A stretch of 64,000 bases of DNA from Shouchella clausii (GCF_002250115.1 NZ_CP019985.1:62001-126000); one strand, 5' to 3'; shown: positions 45,402-55,166, numbered from the stretch's first letter. The notes: generated by a model not told the origin, from the letters alone. Numbers and translations are program-made.

Positions 45402-46862
45402 TTATGTCCCACAATAGGTCACATAGCCATGTTGGCAACGATCTGGCACCTCGGCATATCGTTCTTGCTCTTCACTGTACGCATAAGGCTCTTTTAATAC
45501 AGCAATCAATTGTTTCACCAAGCTGTCATCTTCTTCATCGACTGCTGCCGCAAGCGCTTCTTCGACGCGGTGGTTACGTGGGATAACGGCAGGATTGTTG
45601 GTTCGCATCAGCTTCATCGCCTCGTCCTTCGTTTGCGCTTGCCTGCTTTGCCGCTGTTGCCATTGTTCCAGCCAATCGGCAAATTCAGCAGCTTCATTCA
45701 TCGCCGTTTTTTCTGGCTGGCCTAGTGTTAACAACCGGAATGTATTGGTGTAATCCGCTTCATGCTCATGCATAAGGCGAAGCAACTTCTCTACAAAGTC
45801 CTTGTCGCCGTCTTCAGCATTGAATAAGCCTAGCTTTTTGCGCATGCCTGCCAGCCAATTGCTTACGTATTGGCCTTTAAAGTCTTCAATCGCTGATTGG
45901 GCGATTTCCACCCCTTTTGTTTCATCTTCGGCAAGCAAAGGCACGAGTGTTTCAGCAAACCTTGCCAAATTCCAGTTGGCGATTTGCGGCTGGTTGCCGT
46001 ATGCATAACGCCCTTGCGTATCAATCGAACTAAATACAGTCGCCGGGTCGTAGTTATCCATAAAAGCACATGGCCCGTAATCGATCGTTTCCCCGCTTAT
46101 CGTCATATTGTCGGTGTTCATGACGCCGTGGACAAAGCCAACGAGCTGCCATTGGGAAATCAGTTTGGCTTGGCGGGAAATGACTTGTTCCAACAAGGAT
46201 AAATAAGGATTCTCGCTTCCCGCTATTTCTGGATAGTGGCGCTTAATCGCATAGTCAGCCAATGTTTTCACATCGCTTATTTCGCCACGCCCAGCTGCAT
46301 ATTGAAACGTGCCGACACGAAGATGGCTTTCAGCGACACGAGTCAGCACAGCGCCAGGCAGTTCCGTTTCTCGCCATATTTCTTCTCCTGTAGTCACAAC
46401 AGCGAGACTTCTAGTTGTCGGAATGCCAAGTGCGTGCATCGCTTCGCTAATCAAATATTCCCTTAACATCGGGCCAAGCGCCGCACGGCCGTCGCCGCCA
46501 CGGGAGAAAGGCGTCCGCCCTGATCCTTTTAACTGGATGTCAAAGCGTTTGCCATCAGGTGTGATTTGCTCGCCAATCAGTAATGCGCGGCCGTCCCCTA
46601 ACATTGTAAAGTGGCCGAATTGGTGGCCAGCATACGCTTGCGCGAGCGCCTCCCCTCCTTCGGGAATGGCATTGCCTGCAAGAACGGCAACTCCTTCAGG
46701 CTGCTGCAACGCTTCCCCATTCAATCCTAGAGCAGTCGCCAACGGTTCATTAAAGAGGACAAGCTTTGGCGACCGCACTGGGTTTGGCTTAAGACGGGCG
46801 AAAAACGGCTGTGGAAGACGGGCGTAACTGTTGTCAAAATTCCATTTCGCTTGTTCAGTCAT
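45402..46862 (-). CDS. selO: Protein adenylyltransferase SelO (YdiU)
   Basis: 486 aa pseudokinase-fold enzyme. Recognisable segments: [70 protein letters not shown] and [20 protein letters not shown], the last holding the metal-binding Asn/Asp. Known reaction: transfer of AMP from ATP to protein hydroxyls, linked to redox stress. It ends in TYCGT; the residue that is selenocysteine in some eukaryotic SelO is an ordinary Cys codon (TGT) here. Monocistronic, with its own terminator. Confidence 0.95.
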   Translation of the reverse strand: MTEQAKWNFDNSYARLPQPFFARLKPNPVRSPKLVLFNEPLATALGLNGEALQQPEGVAVLAGNAIPEGGEALAQAYAGHQFGHFTMLGDGRALLIGEQITPDGKRFDIQLKGSGRTPFSRGGDGRAALGPMLREYLISEAMHALGIPTTRSLAVVTTGEEIWRETELPGAVLTRVAESHLRVGTFQYAAGRGEISDVKTLADYAIKRHYPEIAGSENPYLSLLEQVISRQAKLISQWQLVGFVHGVMNTDNMTISGETIDYGPCAFMDNYDPATVFSSIDTQGRYAYGNQPQIANWNLARFAETLVPLLAEDETKGVEIAQSAIEDFKGQYVSNWLAGMRKKLGLFNAEDGDKDFVEKLLRLMHEHEADYTNTFRLLTLGQPEKTAMNEAAEFADWLEQWQQRQSRQAQTKDEAMKLMRTNNPAVIPRNHRVEEALAAAVDEEDDSLVKQLIAVLKEPYAYSEEQERYAEVPDRCQHGYVTYCGT

Positions 46863-47170
46863 GGTATCCCCTTTTCGTATGTGCCATTGATTATAGTCAG
46901 TGTTTGTTGTTTATTTTTCCATTATACATGGCATCATTACACATACCAATGATAACGGCCGCCTTCCCTTTTCGTCAGCCAACGCCAGCGGAGGTTGAAC
47001 TTGCTGCTTGCGCCCTCTATTTAAAAAGTAGGGCCAATCCGCCAAATGCCAAAATCGCTTTCGTCCGTTTGCCTGTACAGGCCAGCAAAACAAAAAAGCA
47101 TTGCACTCATATCTGAAAGCAAAGCCTTTCTTCCTTATTGTTGACAAGTGGTCTGCACACGGTGTACCTA
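46863..47170. other. Intergenic region upstream of selO
   Basis: About 310 bp. Near selO the minus strand has two TATAAT-like sequences (around 46885-46925), either of which could be the selO -10, but no convincing -35. The remainder has short frames on both strands without ribosome binding sites. I see no gene. Confidence 0.5.
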
Positions 47171-47638
47171 CTACTGCTCCTTGATCTGTCTTTTTATCGC
47201 TACGATAGCACCCATATGGAGCCCTTCATGGAAAATCGTTCTGACAAGCACTTGCTCAATCGTATGCATCCCCATATCTGTTGGCGGAAATTCCTCTTCC
47301 AGCCGGTCCCGGTAATTCTGCTCAATCAAGCGAGGCTGTTCCCGAAGCAATGAAATCAATTCGGCAAGGGACGGCGTTTCGTCTGTAAAATGAGACGGAT
47401 CGGTTCCATAACCGAACCATTGGTTAAATGCCAGGGAGATAGGCATATCCTCTTTTGTAAGCACGCGTATCCACAAGTACTGATCGAGGATCACATGGCC
47501 CAAATTCCACCTAATGTTATTATTGAACCCTCTTGGTACGATTTCCGCCTCTTCTTCGGTTACGTCCTCCACCATATTCAACAGCTCGCCACGATATGTA
47601 TTCAACTGCTCAAATAAAACCTCATGCCTTCTTTCCAT
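47171..47638 (-). CDS. DinB-family protein
   Basis: 155 aa. The ATG at 47638 has GAGGGGG 7 nt upstream. It is a four-helix bundle of the DinB/YfiT type, with the first metal-binding His in NIRWNLGHVILDQ and the others in IFHEGLHMGAIVAIKRQ. Family members bind a divalent metal and include thiol-dependent transferases; the reaction here is unknown. Isolated gene. Confidence 0.88.
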   Translation of the reverse strand: MERRHEVLFEQLNTYRGELLNMVEDVTEEEAEIVPRGFNNNIRWNLGHVILDQYLWIRVLTKEDMPISLAFNQWFGYGTDPSHFTDETPSLAELISLLREQPRLIEQNYRDRLEEEFPPTDMGMHTIEQVLVRTIFHEGLHMGAIVAIKRQIKEQ

Positions 47639-48128
47639 CAAGGTACCCCCTCTATTTTAATAATAATCTATTATATAAAAATCGATAAAATCCTCCCTTG
47701 TTCCAACTGATTTTCTTCAAACTGTTGGAGTCGTTGGCCATAAATATCAGGCTTTCCGCGCTGCCACTAGAACAACGCGAGCCGCATACCGACCTATACA
47801 TCGAAAAAAGCACCAATGCGAATACTTTCTTACTAAAAACGCCATGATTAATTTCTGACTTTTATGTTAAAATAGAAAACAACGTAAGAACAAGCTTTCG
47901 AATAGCGATTAAAGCGGAGTCAATGACTCCGTTGTGCTTTTCAGGCAAATGAAAGACCATTCCCGCAGCAAGCAACGTTTCTTTTTATAGAGTGGAGTTG
48001 ACCTTTCCTATTTGAAGAAGTACCTGGTGTTATGCCCTGCTGCAAGGAACGGGTTTTGCATCCTTTTGTCGAAAGGTTGTTTTCAGCGAATAAGATTACA
48101 TTAACAAACCAAAAAAGGAGCGGTTCCC
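47639..48128. other. Intergenic region with hairpin candidate
   Basis: About 490 bp between divergent genes. An extended -10 sequence TGTTAAAAT (47865-47873) is followed 42 nt later by a perfect 7-bp hairpin CGGAGTC-aat-GACTCCG (47915-47931) and TTGTGCTTTT. This could be a very short transcript or a terminator remnant. No gene seen. Confidence 0.4.
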
Positions 48129-49007
48129 TTGAAACTATGCACGTTGGAGCACAACCACTTAGGCGTCAAACGAAATGGGCAAATTGCAAACATTTATGAG
48201 GCTTTGCAAGCTCGCCCTGCTGAGGAAGTCCCAGCAACAATGGACGAATTGATCAATCAGCCGGAATCGCTGCCAGCTTTAGAAGCTTACATGGAAACTT
48301 TAGAACAAACAGGGCCTTACATGTATACAATCGAGTCCTGTACGTTTGGCCCTGCCATTCCGAACCCAGAGAAAATCATTTGCATCGGCCTTAACTATAG
48401 GCGCCATGCAGATGAAACAGGTTCCCCTTATCCAGAAACGCCGATTCTCTTTAGCAAATTTAAGAACACCCTTACTGGGCATGGCAGCAACATTGTCGTT
48501 CCCCCTGTGACGCAAGCATTGGATTACGAAGTGGAGCTCGCTGTTGTCATTGGCAAAACGGCGAAACAAGTGACTGAGGACGAGGCGCTTGATTATGTGT
48601 TAGGCTACTGCACGGCTAACGACTTGTCCGCCCGTGATCTGCAAATGAAAACAGCGCAATGGCTTTTAGGGAAAACATGCGATGGGTTTTGCCCAATCGG
48701 TCCGTTTCTTGTCACAAAAGAAGACATTGCTGATCCGCAAAACTTAGCGCTTGAGACAAGAGTCAACGGCGAAATCAAACAGCAATCAAATACAGCCGAT
48801 ATGATCTTCACATGTGCCGAGATTATCAGTTATGTATCCCGCCACTTTACATTAAAACCAGGGGATATTGTCCTTACTGGCACGCCTGAAGGAGTCATTC
48901 TTGGCCTACCTGAAGCAGAGCGGCGTTATTTGCAACCTGGAGACACCGTTTCCGTTCATATTGACCGATTAGGGACATTAACAAACAAGCTCGTGAAAGC
49001 GGAATAA
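48129..49007 (+). CDS. Fumarylacetoacetate hydrolase-family protein
   Basis: 292 aa with TTG start (AAAGGAG 8 nt upstream). An N-terminal lid domain (about 1-75) precedes the FAH fold: KIICIGLNYRRHADETG, LDYEVELAVVIGK, CTANDLSARDLQMKT, DGFCPIGPFLV and LKPGDIVLTGTPEGV. The Glu-x-Glu metal site is EVELAVV. Family members hydrolyse or decarboxylate 2,4-dioxo acids, or act as oxaloacetate tautomerase-like enzymes. The substrate cannot be assigned from this context. Confidence 0.88.
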   Translation: MKLCTLEHNHLGVKRNGQIANIYEALQARPAEEVPATMDELINQPESLPALEAYMETLEQTGPYMYTIESCTFGPAIPNPEKIICIGLNYRRHADETGSPYPETPILFSKFKNTLTGHGSNIVVPPVTQALDYEVELAVVIGKTAKQVTEDEALDYVLGYCTANDLSARDLQMKTAQWLLGKTCDGFCPIGPFLVTKEDIADPQNLALETRVNGEIKQQSNTADMIFTCAEIISYVSRHFTLKPGDIVLTGTPEGVILGLPEAERRYLQPGDTVSVHIDRLGTLTNKLVKAE

Positions 49008-49044
49008 GAGCAATTCGTTTGTTATTAGAGAAAGGATGAATCGA

Positions 49045-49749
49045 ATGAGACAAATCATTGCCCTCGGAGGGGGAGGGTTCTCGATGGAACCTGACAACCC
49101 TTTATTGGACCGCTACATACTGAAGCAATCCGCCAAACCTAAGCCAGCCATTTGCTTTATCCCGACTGCTAGCGGTGATGCCGAACATTATATCGCTAAA
49201 TTTCACCACTTCTTCCGCAACGAACATTGCCAGCCTTCGGATTTGTCTTTATTTAGACCGCCTACTCGAGATTTAGAAAGCTATTTGCTCGAAAAAGACA
49301 TCATTTATGTAGGCGGCGGAAACACGAAAAATTTGCTCGTTCTATGGAGGGAATGGGGCTTAGATGCGATAATGAAAAAAGCGTGGGAACAAGGAATCGT
49401 ACTAGCAGGCATTAGCGCCGGTTCCATTTGTTGGTTTGAAGAAGGCGTGACAGACTCTTACGGAAAGGGGCTCGAACCATTAACCAATGGACTAGGGTTT
49501 TTAACGGGAAGCAACTGTCCCCATTATGACGGCGAAGCAGACAGAAGGCCGAGCTACCAGCAATTCGTAGCGGCTGGCAACATCAAACCTGGAATAGCCG
49601 CCGATGACGGAGTCGCCCTTCATTATAAGGAAAAAGACGTGTGGAAAATTGTCAGCTCAAGACCGCAAGCGAAAGCTTACCAAGTCGATTATGATGGCAA
49701 ACAGGTAAAGGAAGTCGAGTTGGAGACAACGTTTTTGGGGGCCGATTGA
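49045..49749 (+). CDS. Peptidase E-like serine peptidase (S51)
   Basis: 234 aa. The ATG at 49045 is used (AAAGGA 8 nt upstream) rather than one at 49036. Motifs: IIALGGGGFSME, ICFIPTASGDAEHY, DIIYVGGGNTKNLL and the nucleophile Ser in LAGISAGSICWFEEG (about residue 124), followed by CPHYDGEADRRPSYQ. S51 enzymes cleave Asp-X dipeptides, and related proteins degrade cyanophycin. It lies 37 bp after the FAH-family gene and may be co-transcribed. Confidence 0.9.
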   Translation: MRQIIALGGGGFSMEPDNPLLDRYILKQSAKPKPAICFIPTASGDAEHYIAKFHHFFRNEHCQPSDLSLFRPPTRDLESYLLEKDIIYVGGGNTKNLLVLWREWGLDAIMKKAWEQGIVLAGISAGSICWFEEGVTDSYGKGLEPLTNGLGFLTGSNCPHYDGEADRRPSYQQFVAAGNIKPGIAADDGVALHYKEKDVWKIVSSRPQAKAYQVDYDGKQVKEVELETTFLGAD

Positions 49750-49780
49750 AAAGCTAGTTATTTGAGTAGCTATTTTCCCT

Positions 49781-49803
49781 CGCGCTATTTTCAGCGCTTT
49801 TCT
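49781..49803 (+). terminator. Terminator after the S51 peptidase gene
   Basis: GCGCT/AGCGC stem with loop attttc and a following TTTTCTT, 33 bp after the stop codon. Confidence 0.7.
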
Positions 49804-49898
49804 TATCATGTTCGTCATCCTTTTTCTGACGAGCGGAACGTTCTCCATTTAATATACTGAAACAAACGAAAGGAATCCGCGCAAAGGAAGGGGAAACA

Positions 49899-50720
49899 AT
49901 GAAATTAGAACAACGAGTCCTTGAAAAGGATGGCTGCCCGATTCATTATTGGGTAACTGCCGACCATCGCGGCCCTTGGTTGATTTTCATGCATGGCGCC
50001 GGTGCAGATCATCGCATGTTTGCTGAACAGCTTAACGTAGTCGATGAAACGTATGGACTCCTTTTATGGGATGCACGAGGACATGGGCTGTCGCGGCCAA
50101 TTGGGACTAATTTTACGATCAAGCTATTAATCGATGATATGTTAGCGATTATGACAAAAGAACACATCGAGAAAGCCACATTTATCGGCCAATCCATGGG
50201 CGGAAATACGGCTCAAGAGTTGGTGTTCCACCATCCTGACAAAGTCGAAAGCTTGGTTTTGATTGACTGTACGTGGAATACGCAAAAACTGACGTTCATA
50301 GAAAAAGGACTAATCAACATGACACCGCTGCTCTTGTCATTGTATCCGTGGAAGATGTTAGTCAACCAAAGCGCACGGGCTAGCTCGATTAAACCCGATG
50401 TACAGGCCTACTTACGCGAGTGCTTTCATACGGTAGGCCCGAAGGATTTCCCAAAAATCTTTCAAGGCATGCAAGACTGCTTGCACGAAGAAGAAACATA
50501 CCATATCCCAAAACCATTTCTACTTGTCTGCGGCGTCGACGACCATACAGGCAACATAAAAAAAACGGCACCACGCTGGGCGAAGCGAGAGCCGAATGGT
50601 GAGTTCTATTGGATTGACGACGCAAGCCATTGCGCCCACCAAGATAACCCCGAAGCGTTTAACAAGCTGTTTTTATCGTTTCTTGACAACATTTACTCCT
50701 TCCGTTCTGAAAACGGATGA
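49899..50720 (+). CDS. Alpha/beta hydrolase
   Basis: 273 aa. Classic fold: oxyanion loop LIFMHGAGADHRMF, DARGHGLS, nucleophile Ser in FIGQSMGGNTAQEL (about residue 98), acid in VCGVDDHTGN and His in DDASHCAHQDNPEAFN. There is no signal peptide. It resembles general esterases, lipases and haloperoxidases; substrate unknown. Good AAGGGG ribosome binding site. Confidence 0.88.
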   Translation: MKLEQRVLEKDGCPIHYWVTADHRGPWLIFMHGAGADHRMFAEQLNVVDETYGLLLWDARGHGLSRPIGTNFTIKLLIDDMLAIMTKEHIEKATFIGQSMGGNTAQELVFHHPDKVESLVLIDCTWNTQKLTFIEKGLINMTPLLLSLYPWKMLVNQSARASSIKPDVQAYLRECFHTVGPKDFPKIFQGMQDCLHEEETYHIPKPFLLVCGVDDHTGNIKKTAPRWAKREPNGEFYWIDDASHCAHQDNPEAFNKLFLSFLDNIYSFRSENG

Positions 50721-50749
50721 AGCCTACGCTTTCTTATGTTGGAGGTTTT

Positions 50750-50923
50750 ATGAAAAACATTCTTCTTGGTTTCTTAGCGGCGCTAGGGGCTGCACTTGGA
50801 TCGGCAATCATCCAGACCTTTTTTGACAGCATGAATGGGTTTTATGTGCTCGGCTCCGCTCTCGGGGCATTCTTTCTTATAGCTGTGGTCAGACCTTTGT
50901 ATATGAAAGCTGATGAGGAGTGA
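50750..50923 (+). CDS. Small membrane protein
   Basis: 57 aa. ATG at 50750 with GGAGG 4 nt upstream. Two hydrophobic segments (about 3-24, LLGFLAALGAALGSAIIQ, and 30-47, VLGSALGAFFLIAVV) with a short loop and a charged C-terminus. I do not recognise the family. It follows the alpha/beta hydrolase by 29 bp and is probably co-transcribed. Confidence 0.6.
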   Translation: MKNILLGFLAALGAALGSAIIQTFFDSMNGFYVLGSALGAFFLIAVVRPLYMKADEE

Positions 50924-50950
50924 GCTGGCTGTTTAGGGCAGGCCTTGTTT

Positions 50951-51505
50951 TCATTCCTTATCCCCCTCCCTATCTTGATCCAGATATACTTTGCTAGGGG
51001 TAGCCCCTTGTTGATATAAATATTTTCCTCGATACCCTTCTGTAGCTTGGTCGACATGTGCAATCACTAACTGGCAAACACGGATGCCGACCTGCAATTG
51101 AACAGGAACACGATTTGCATTAAACAATTCCAATGTGATTTGGCCAGAGAAGCCTGGATCAATCCAGCCAGCATTTTGAATAAACACACCTAGTCTTCCG
51201 ATCGAGCTTCTCCCTTCGACAAAAGCGGTTAAATTGTCAGGTAAGCGAATTTGCTCTATCGTTGTTCCAAGCATAAAGGTTTTAGGCGGAATCGATATCA
51301 CTCCGCCTTCTGGCACTTGCGTTTCATGATAGCTCGCCGGCTTGTCAACTGATAATAAAGGGGTAGACATGTCATCTACTACTAAAAAATGCTCTCCCAA
51401 GCGTAGGTCGATCGATGCTGGTTGGACGCTTAAGTCTGAAAAGGGGGTAATCAAAATCCGTTCTTCCTGTATGAATTGCTTGATCGTTTGTCCTGATAAA
51501 ATCAC
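50951..51505 (-). CDS. dcd: dCTP deaminase
   Basis: 184 aa. The GTG at 51505 gives the usual MILSGQTI start; a GTG at 51514 is possible. Family signature LTAFVEGRSSIGRLGV, then IQNAGWIDPGFSGQITLEL, whose Glu is the catalytic base. It deaminates dCTP to dUTP for dTTP synthesis (some relatives also hydrolyse to dUMP). Many Bacillus use dCMP deaminase instead. It lies downstream of the FeoB-like gene on the same strand. Confidence 0.92.
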   Translation of the reverse strand: MILSGQTIKQFIQEERILITPFSDLSVQPASIDLRLGEHFLVVDDMSTPLLSVDKPASYHETQVPEGGVISIPPKTFMLGTTIEQIRLPDNLTAFVEGRSSIGRLGVFIQNAGWIDPGFSGQITLELFNANRVPVQLQVGIRVCQLVIAHVDQATEGYRGKYLYQQGATPSKVYLDQDREGDKE

Positions 51506-51551
51506 GATTCTCACCGCCCATTATAAATGCTCTGATCATGCTTCCTTTTAT

Positions 51552-53228
51552 TCAATAAAAGATAGATAGCCCCACCGCAACAATAGCTGCACTAACAACG
51601 CTTGTCAGCATTTGTTTCCATCCAATCGAAAAGGCCGTTTTCCAACTTGTCTCTTTGCTGATTGTCCATAACGTCACAAGACAAGCAGATAAAGTGGAAG
51701 CCAAATATACAAGAATAAACACCTGGCCGATTGACATCTCCATTAATAAGCTCCCTTGCCCCTCATTCAACACAAGCAAGCCATCCTTTCTAATAAAAGA
51801 AAAGATCAAGCCAGGCGCTGCTTCTACAGGCAAGGAAAATAGAGTTAACAAAGGCAGAGCAAGCCAGCTAAAAATCGATAACATCCCTATTGTTTCAAAT
51901 ATAGATGCCACAAGACAGATCGCCAAAAAAATCGGCATAGCTTGGAGCAAAAACTGTTTCACGACACTGGATACCTTCCACCAAAACCCTTTCCAGTTCA
52001 TCCCCTGCAAATAAGGAAGCGGAGCAATAGGTGTTAGCTCATTCGTGGTGCTTTTGTGCCAAATTCTCGTGTGAATGGCTCCTACAATAAGTAATAAAAT
52101 CAAATACGGAATAAATAAAAACGGGACATGTGCGGCATTAAAAATCGACAACGTCGCCCCTATTTGATAACTGCATGCTGAGGCAAATGAAATCATCGAC
52201 ATGCATGACGCCCGCGTACAGCTACTACAACTCCTGCTTTGCATAACGGCTACCACATTGCAGCCAAATCCCGTTATGACAGGAAGTAAATCCCTTCCAG
52301 TTAAACCGATTTTACGCAGCCATGGATCTAACGCATTGGTTAAATGCTCCTGTATCCCAATCTCTTCTGTAATCGTAGTCGTGATACTGATCATGATGAC
52401 AACAGGAAAAGCCCAGAGAAATGAGTACCAGCCTAAAGTGATTAATCCATAATTGCCTATTAAGACATTTGCTAAAAAGGGCGGTACCTGCTCAACCAAC
52501 AAGGAAATCATTGGTGCAAGCAAATAGTGTTCTGTCAATGGCTCGAGCCAACTGACAAGCATATAGGCAGAAAATACCGGCAAAGCAAACATGGCCAAAA
52601 TAAATAGGCATGCGAGCATTGGGCCTATGATCGGCAAACCGAATATCGGCAATAAACGGTTAACAGGATTAGGTGAAGCAGGCAAAAAATGAATAATGCT
52701 TGTCGTCACTCCCCAAACACGGGCATTCTCGATACATGTCATTACTTGCTCTTGTTCTCCTTGCTCCATCTTTCGGGCATTCATCCAGACAACTGGAACT
52801 TGTAACAGTTCTTGCACTCTTTTTTGTTCGGCTTTTGAGGGCAAGTACTTGTCTCGGTGTGTTGCCGCAATCGCTATTCTTTTCCCTTTCAATTCCAATT
52901 TTTGCTGTAGCTGTATTAACTCCTCCTTCAAGTTCGTTGCCCTTACAACTAAGAGAATTGTTTCCTCTCCTTCTAAATGATCTAACGTAAGCTGTGTACT
53001 GTGGCTGTCCATGTCAAATTGAAGTCCTGGCAAATCTGTTAATCGTACATCGCTGTTGATTTTACAGGTTGCCCTTAAAGCAGCTACGGTCGAGCCTTTT
53101 ATGTTACTTGCTAATGCTCGTTTCTCACCCGTCAACTGGCGGAACAACCCTGATTTGCCAACAGATTCACAACCTACTAACAATACATCTGTCGGTTGGG
53201 CGGGGGAAGGCTGCACACTCTCTAACAT
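51552..53228 (-). CDS. FeoB-like GTPase/membrane transporter
   Basis: 558 aa; ATG at 53228. The N-terminal GTPase domain (about 12-165) shows the P-loop VGCESVGKSGLFRQL, G3 DLPGLQ and a divergent G4 region ATHRDKY. The membrane part (about 180-558) has two Gate domains, with the FeoB-type segment LPVITGFGCNVVAVMQSRSC rich in Cys. FeoB imports Fe2+ in bacteria; the G domain here is compact, and no FeoA gene is adjacent. Iron transport is the likeliest role, but another divalent metal cannot be excluded. Confidence 0.82.
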   Translation of the reverse strand: MLESVQPSPAQPTDVLLVGCESVGKSGLFRQLTGEKRALASNIKGSTVAALRATCKINSDVRLTDLPGLQFDMDSHSTQLTLDHLEGEETILLVVRATNLKEELIQLQQKLELKGKRIAIAATHRDKYLPSKAEQKRVQELLQVPVVWMNARKMEQGEQEQVMTCIENARVWGVTTSIIHFLPASPNPVNRLLPIFGLPIIGPMLACLFILAMFALPVFSAYMLVSWLEPLTEHYLLAPMISLLVEQVPPFLANVLIGNYGLITLGWYSFLWAFPVVIMISITTTITEEIGIQEHLTNALDPWLRKIGLTGRDLLPVITGFGCNVVAVMQSRSCSSCTRASCMSMISFASACSYQIGATLSIFNAAHVPFLFIPYLILLLIVGAIHTRIWHKSTTNELTPIAPLPYLQGMNWKGFWWKVSSVVKQFLLQAMPIFLAICLVASIFETIGMLSIFSWLALPLLTLFSLPVEAAPGLIFSFIRKDGLLVLNEGQGSLLMEMSIGQVFILVYLASTLSACLVTLWTISKETSWKTAFSIGWKQMLTSVVSAAIVAVGLSIFY

Positions 53229-53299
53229 TGACACTCTTCCCTCCCTCAATAAAGTTTAATTTTCTTTCGAATACTCACGTATTCTTAGAATTTCATATA

Positions 53300-53650
53300 C
53301 AAGCTAACCAGCTGCCCCCCCACTAGATAACATGCCTTGGATATAGTTAGCACAAATTTTAATTTTTTACAGGGCGTGGACCATCCTAACGCCCAAACTG
53401 GATGTGTTTGGAAATTAGAGTATGACCGTGCTTCGTCGAACTCTCCACACAGCTCACGGTCGCTCACCCTCCCATGTCTCTCTGGATCCCTAGAAAGTCC
53501 ATACATTCCTTCGTCCTGCGTATCCGTGGTGTGGAGGCCGGATATGCTCCTATACTGGGTCCATGCCCGAATGGGGTAAATATGCTCCGGCTCTGCACTG
53601 TTGGTGTTTGTCTTCAAATGATTTTGTTAAGTCAGCGTTTATACAGCCTG
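53300..53650 (-). ncRNA. Long 3' non-coding end of the IS110 element (guide/bridge RNA candidate)
   Basis: About 350 nt downstream of the transposase stop, GC-richer than the surroundings and full of short hairpin-forming segments. A 110-codon frame crosses it but has no ribosome binding site. Elements of the IS110 and IS1111 groups encode a target-choosing RNA in a non-coding end; a long 3' end is more like the IS1111 arrangement. The RNA itself is inferred, not shown. Confidence 0.35.
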
Positions 53651-54922
53651 TCATGCTTGGTTCTGAGGGATGCCACACAAAAGCTTAGAACCATCAAATG
53701 GACACTGACGCTGTCCAATGACAAAAATAACTTTCAGTAACTTCCCACACAAAGCAATCAATGACTGTTGTTTTTTTAACGGCTTATCAGGGCGTTTTGT
53801 GTAATAGGAATGCAGGGCTTTAAAGGTGGAATTATGGGCAACGAGCGGGCGAATGGCAAGGTATAAAGCTCTTCTGAGCTTACTGCGGCCTCGCTTCGTT
53901 ATCTTGGTTTGTCCTTTCCATTTCCCTGAACGATTTTCTCGTAAAGACAGCCCTGCTAAATTAATCAACTGCTGGGGATGGCTGTATTTGGTCAGATCGC
54001 CTGTCTCAGCCAGGATGGTTGTCACGGTAGCGACTCCCAGCCCTTTAATAGCCATCATTTTTTTAGCTCCTGGAATGGTCTTTCCCACCTCTTCAAGGTC
54101 CTGATCTAGTTCTTCCAGTTGGGTCTTGAACAGCTCGTATTGGTCGAGAAGGCAGCCCATTTCCTGCCTGGCAAAGCGAATGCCGACGGAAAGACCAATG
54201 CTTTTCTTTGCGGCTTCTACCAGCTTTGTCGCCCGTTGGATTCCCACTCCCCGTTGGACATAGGGCTTCCATTTCTGAAGCACTTCTTCAGGAGTCATCT
54301 GAGAAATGTCAGAAGGAAAAGGAAAGAACTTTAGCGTACAAAGGGCGGCTTTTCCTTCCCAGTCTCCGAATACACCGAAGAATTCCGGGAAGTAGCGCTG
54401 AATCAGATTTTGGATTCTGCCTTCTGTGGTCATAAGCTGTTCGACGAGCTGATCTCTTATTTTGGCGCCTTCTCTTAGTTCCGCATAAATGCCTTCTACG
54501 AGATTGGGTACGGAGTATCGCCCGTCTTTAATCAGCTGTGCAATCACTTTAGCGTCCTTTGTATCATTTTTCGTTGGTGAATTGTCATCAAGCTCTTTGC
54601 TTTTTTTCACGTGCATGGGATTGACGACAACGAACTGGTAATGCTTCGCAACAAGGTAATAAGCGAGGTTTTTCCAATAGTGACCGGTTGGTTCTGCCCC
54701 GAAAAGGATGGTCTTCTTTCCATTCTCTTGTGCATATCGTTCGGCCCAGACAATTAGCTGTTCAAAGCCATGAATGTGGTTTTCAAAGATCAGACGTTTC
54801 CCAAACTCGATGCCCCGGTCATCCTGAGCGCGGGCTACATGTTTGTCTTTGGCGATATCAATGCCAATGATTAAGGTGGATGGTGTGATTTGCTTGATTT
54901 TCTGGTTTTGTGTATAATTCAT
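53651..54922 (-). CDS. IS110-family transposase
   Basis: 423 aa. The ATG at 54922 has AGGAGG 7 nt upstream and is preferred to a longer frame from 54979. The N-terminal RuvC-like DEDD domain has LIIGIDIAKDKHVARAQD, FGAEPTGHYWKNLAYYL and the DTKDAKVIAQL segment. The C-terminal Transposase_20 domain has MMAIKGLGVATVTTILAETG and LAGLSLRENRSGKWKGQ with the conserved Ser. It appears intact. Confidence 0.95.
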   Translation of the reverse strand: MNYTQNQKIKQITPSTLIIGIDIAKDKHVARAQDDRGIEFGKRLIFENHIHGFEQLIVWAERYAQENGKKTILFGAEPTGHYWKNLAYYLVAKHYQFVVVNPMHVKKSKELDDNSPTKNDTKDAKVIAQLIKDGRYSVPNLVEGIYAELREGAKIRDQLVEQLMTTEGRIQNLIQRYFPEFFGVFGDWEGKAALCTLKFFPFPSDISQMTPEEVLQKWKPYVQRGVGIQRATKLVEAAKKSIGLSVGIRFARQEMGCLLDQYELFKTQLEELDQDLEEVGKTIPGAKKMMAIKGLGVATVTTILAETGDLTKYSHPQQLINLAGLSLRENRSGKWKGQTKITKRGRSKLRRALYLAIRPLVAHNSTFKALHSYYTKRPDKPLKKQQSLIALCGKLLKVIFVIGQRQCPFDGSKLLCGIPQNQA

Positions 54923-55166
54923 TGCGAGTCCTCCTTGGGTATCAATTAAGGGTCCTTTTCGCTGATCAGCTTTGGACACCTCGTATCATACCAAGGGGGC
55001 TCTTTTTGTTTCAAACCTCATAAACCTTCATTACAGGAATGCTCCTATTAAAAAATCGTTTAGATTGTGCTATAGGTTGTCGTACCTATCGTAAACGATT
55101 GGAATCACGGAATGCTCTGCATTGTGACCATAAACCACAATCACTACGATTTAAATCGCTAAAAAA

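Larger units (their letters stand above)
53300..55015 (-). mobile_element. IS110-family insertion sequence (approximate limits)
   Basis: The transposase gene is flanked by about 95 nt on its 5' side and about 350 nt of non-coding sequence on its 3' side. No terminal inverted repeats or target duplication were seen, as expected for IS110. GGGGGC near 55000 and GCCCCC near 53315 could be subterminal inverted repeats, but this is weak. It lies between the FeoB-like gene and the zinc locus. Confidence 0.7.

Noticed and set aside
45402-45420. Selenocysteine at the SelO C-terminus
   Set aside because: The codon is TGT (Cys) and the frame ends in TAA, so no recoding is needed.
46911-47147. 78-codon minus-strand frame upstream of selO
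   Set aside because: No ribosome binding site and no family resemblance; a similar-length frame lies on the opposite strand.
53285-53617. 110-codon frame downstream of the IS110 transposase
   Set aside because: No ribosome binding site and composition of structured non-coding DNA; treated as the element's non-coding end.
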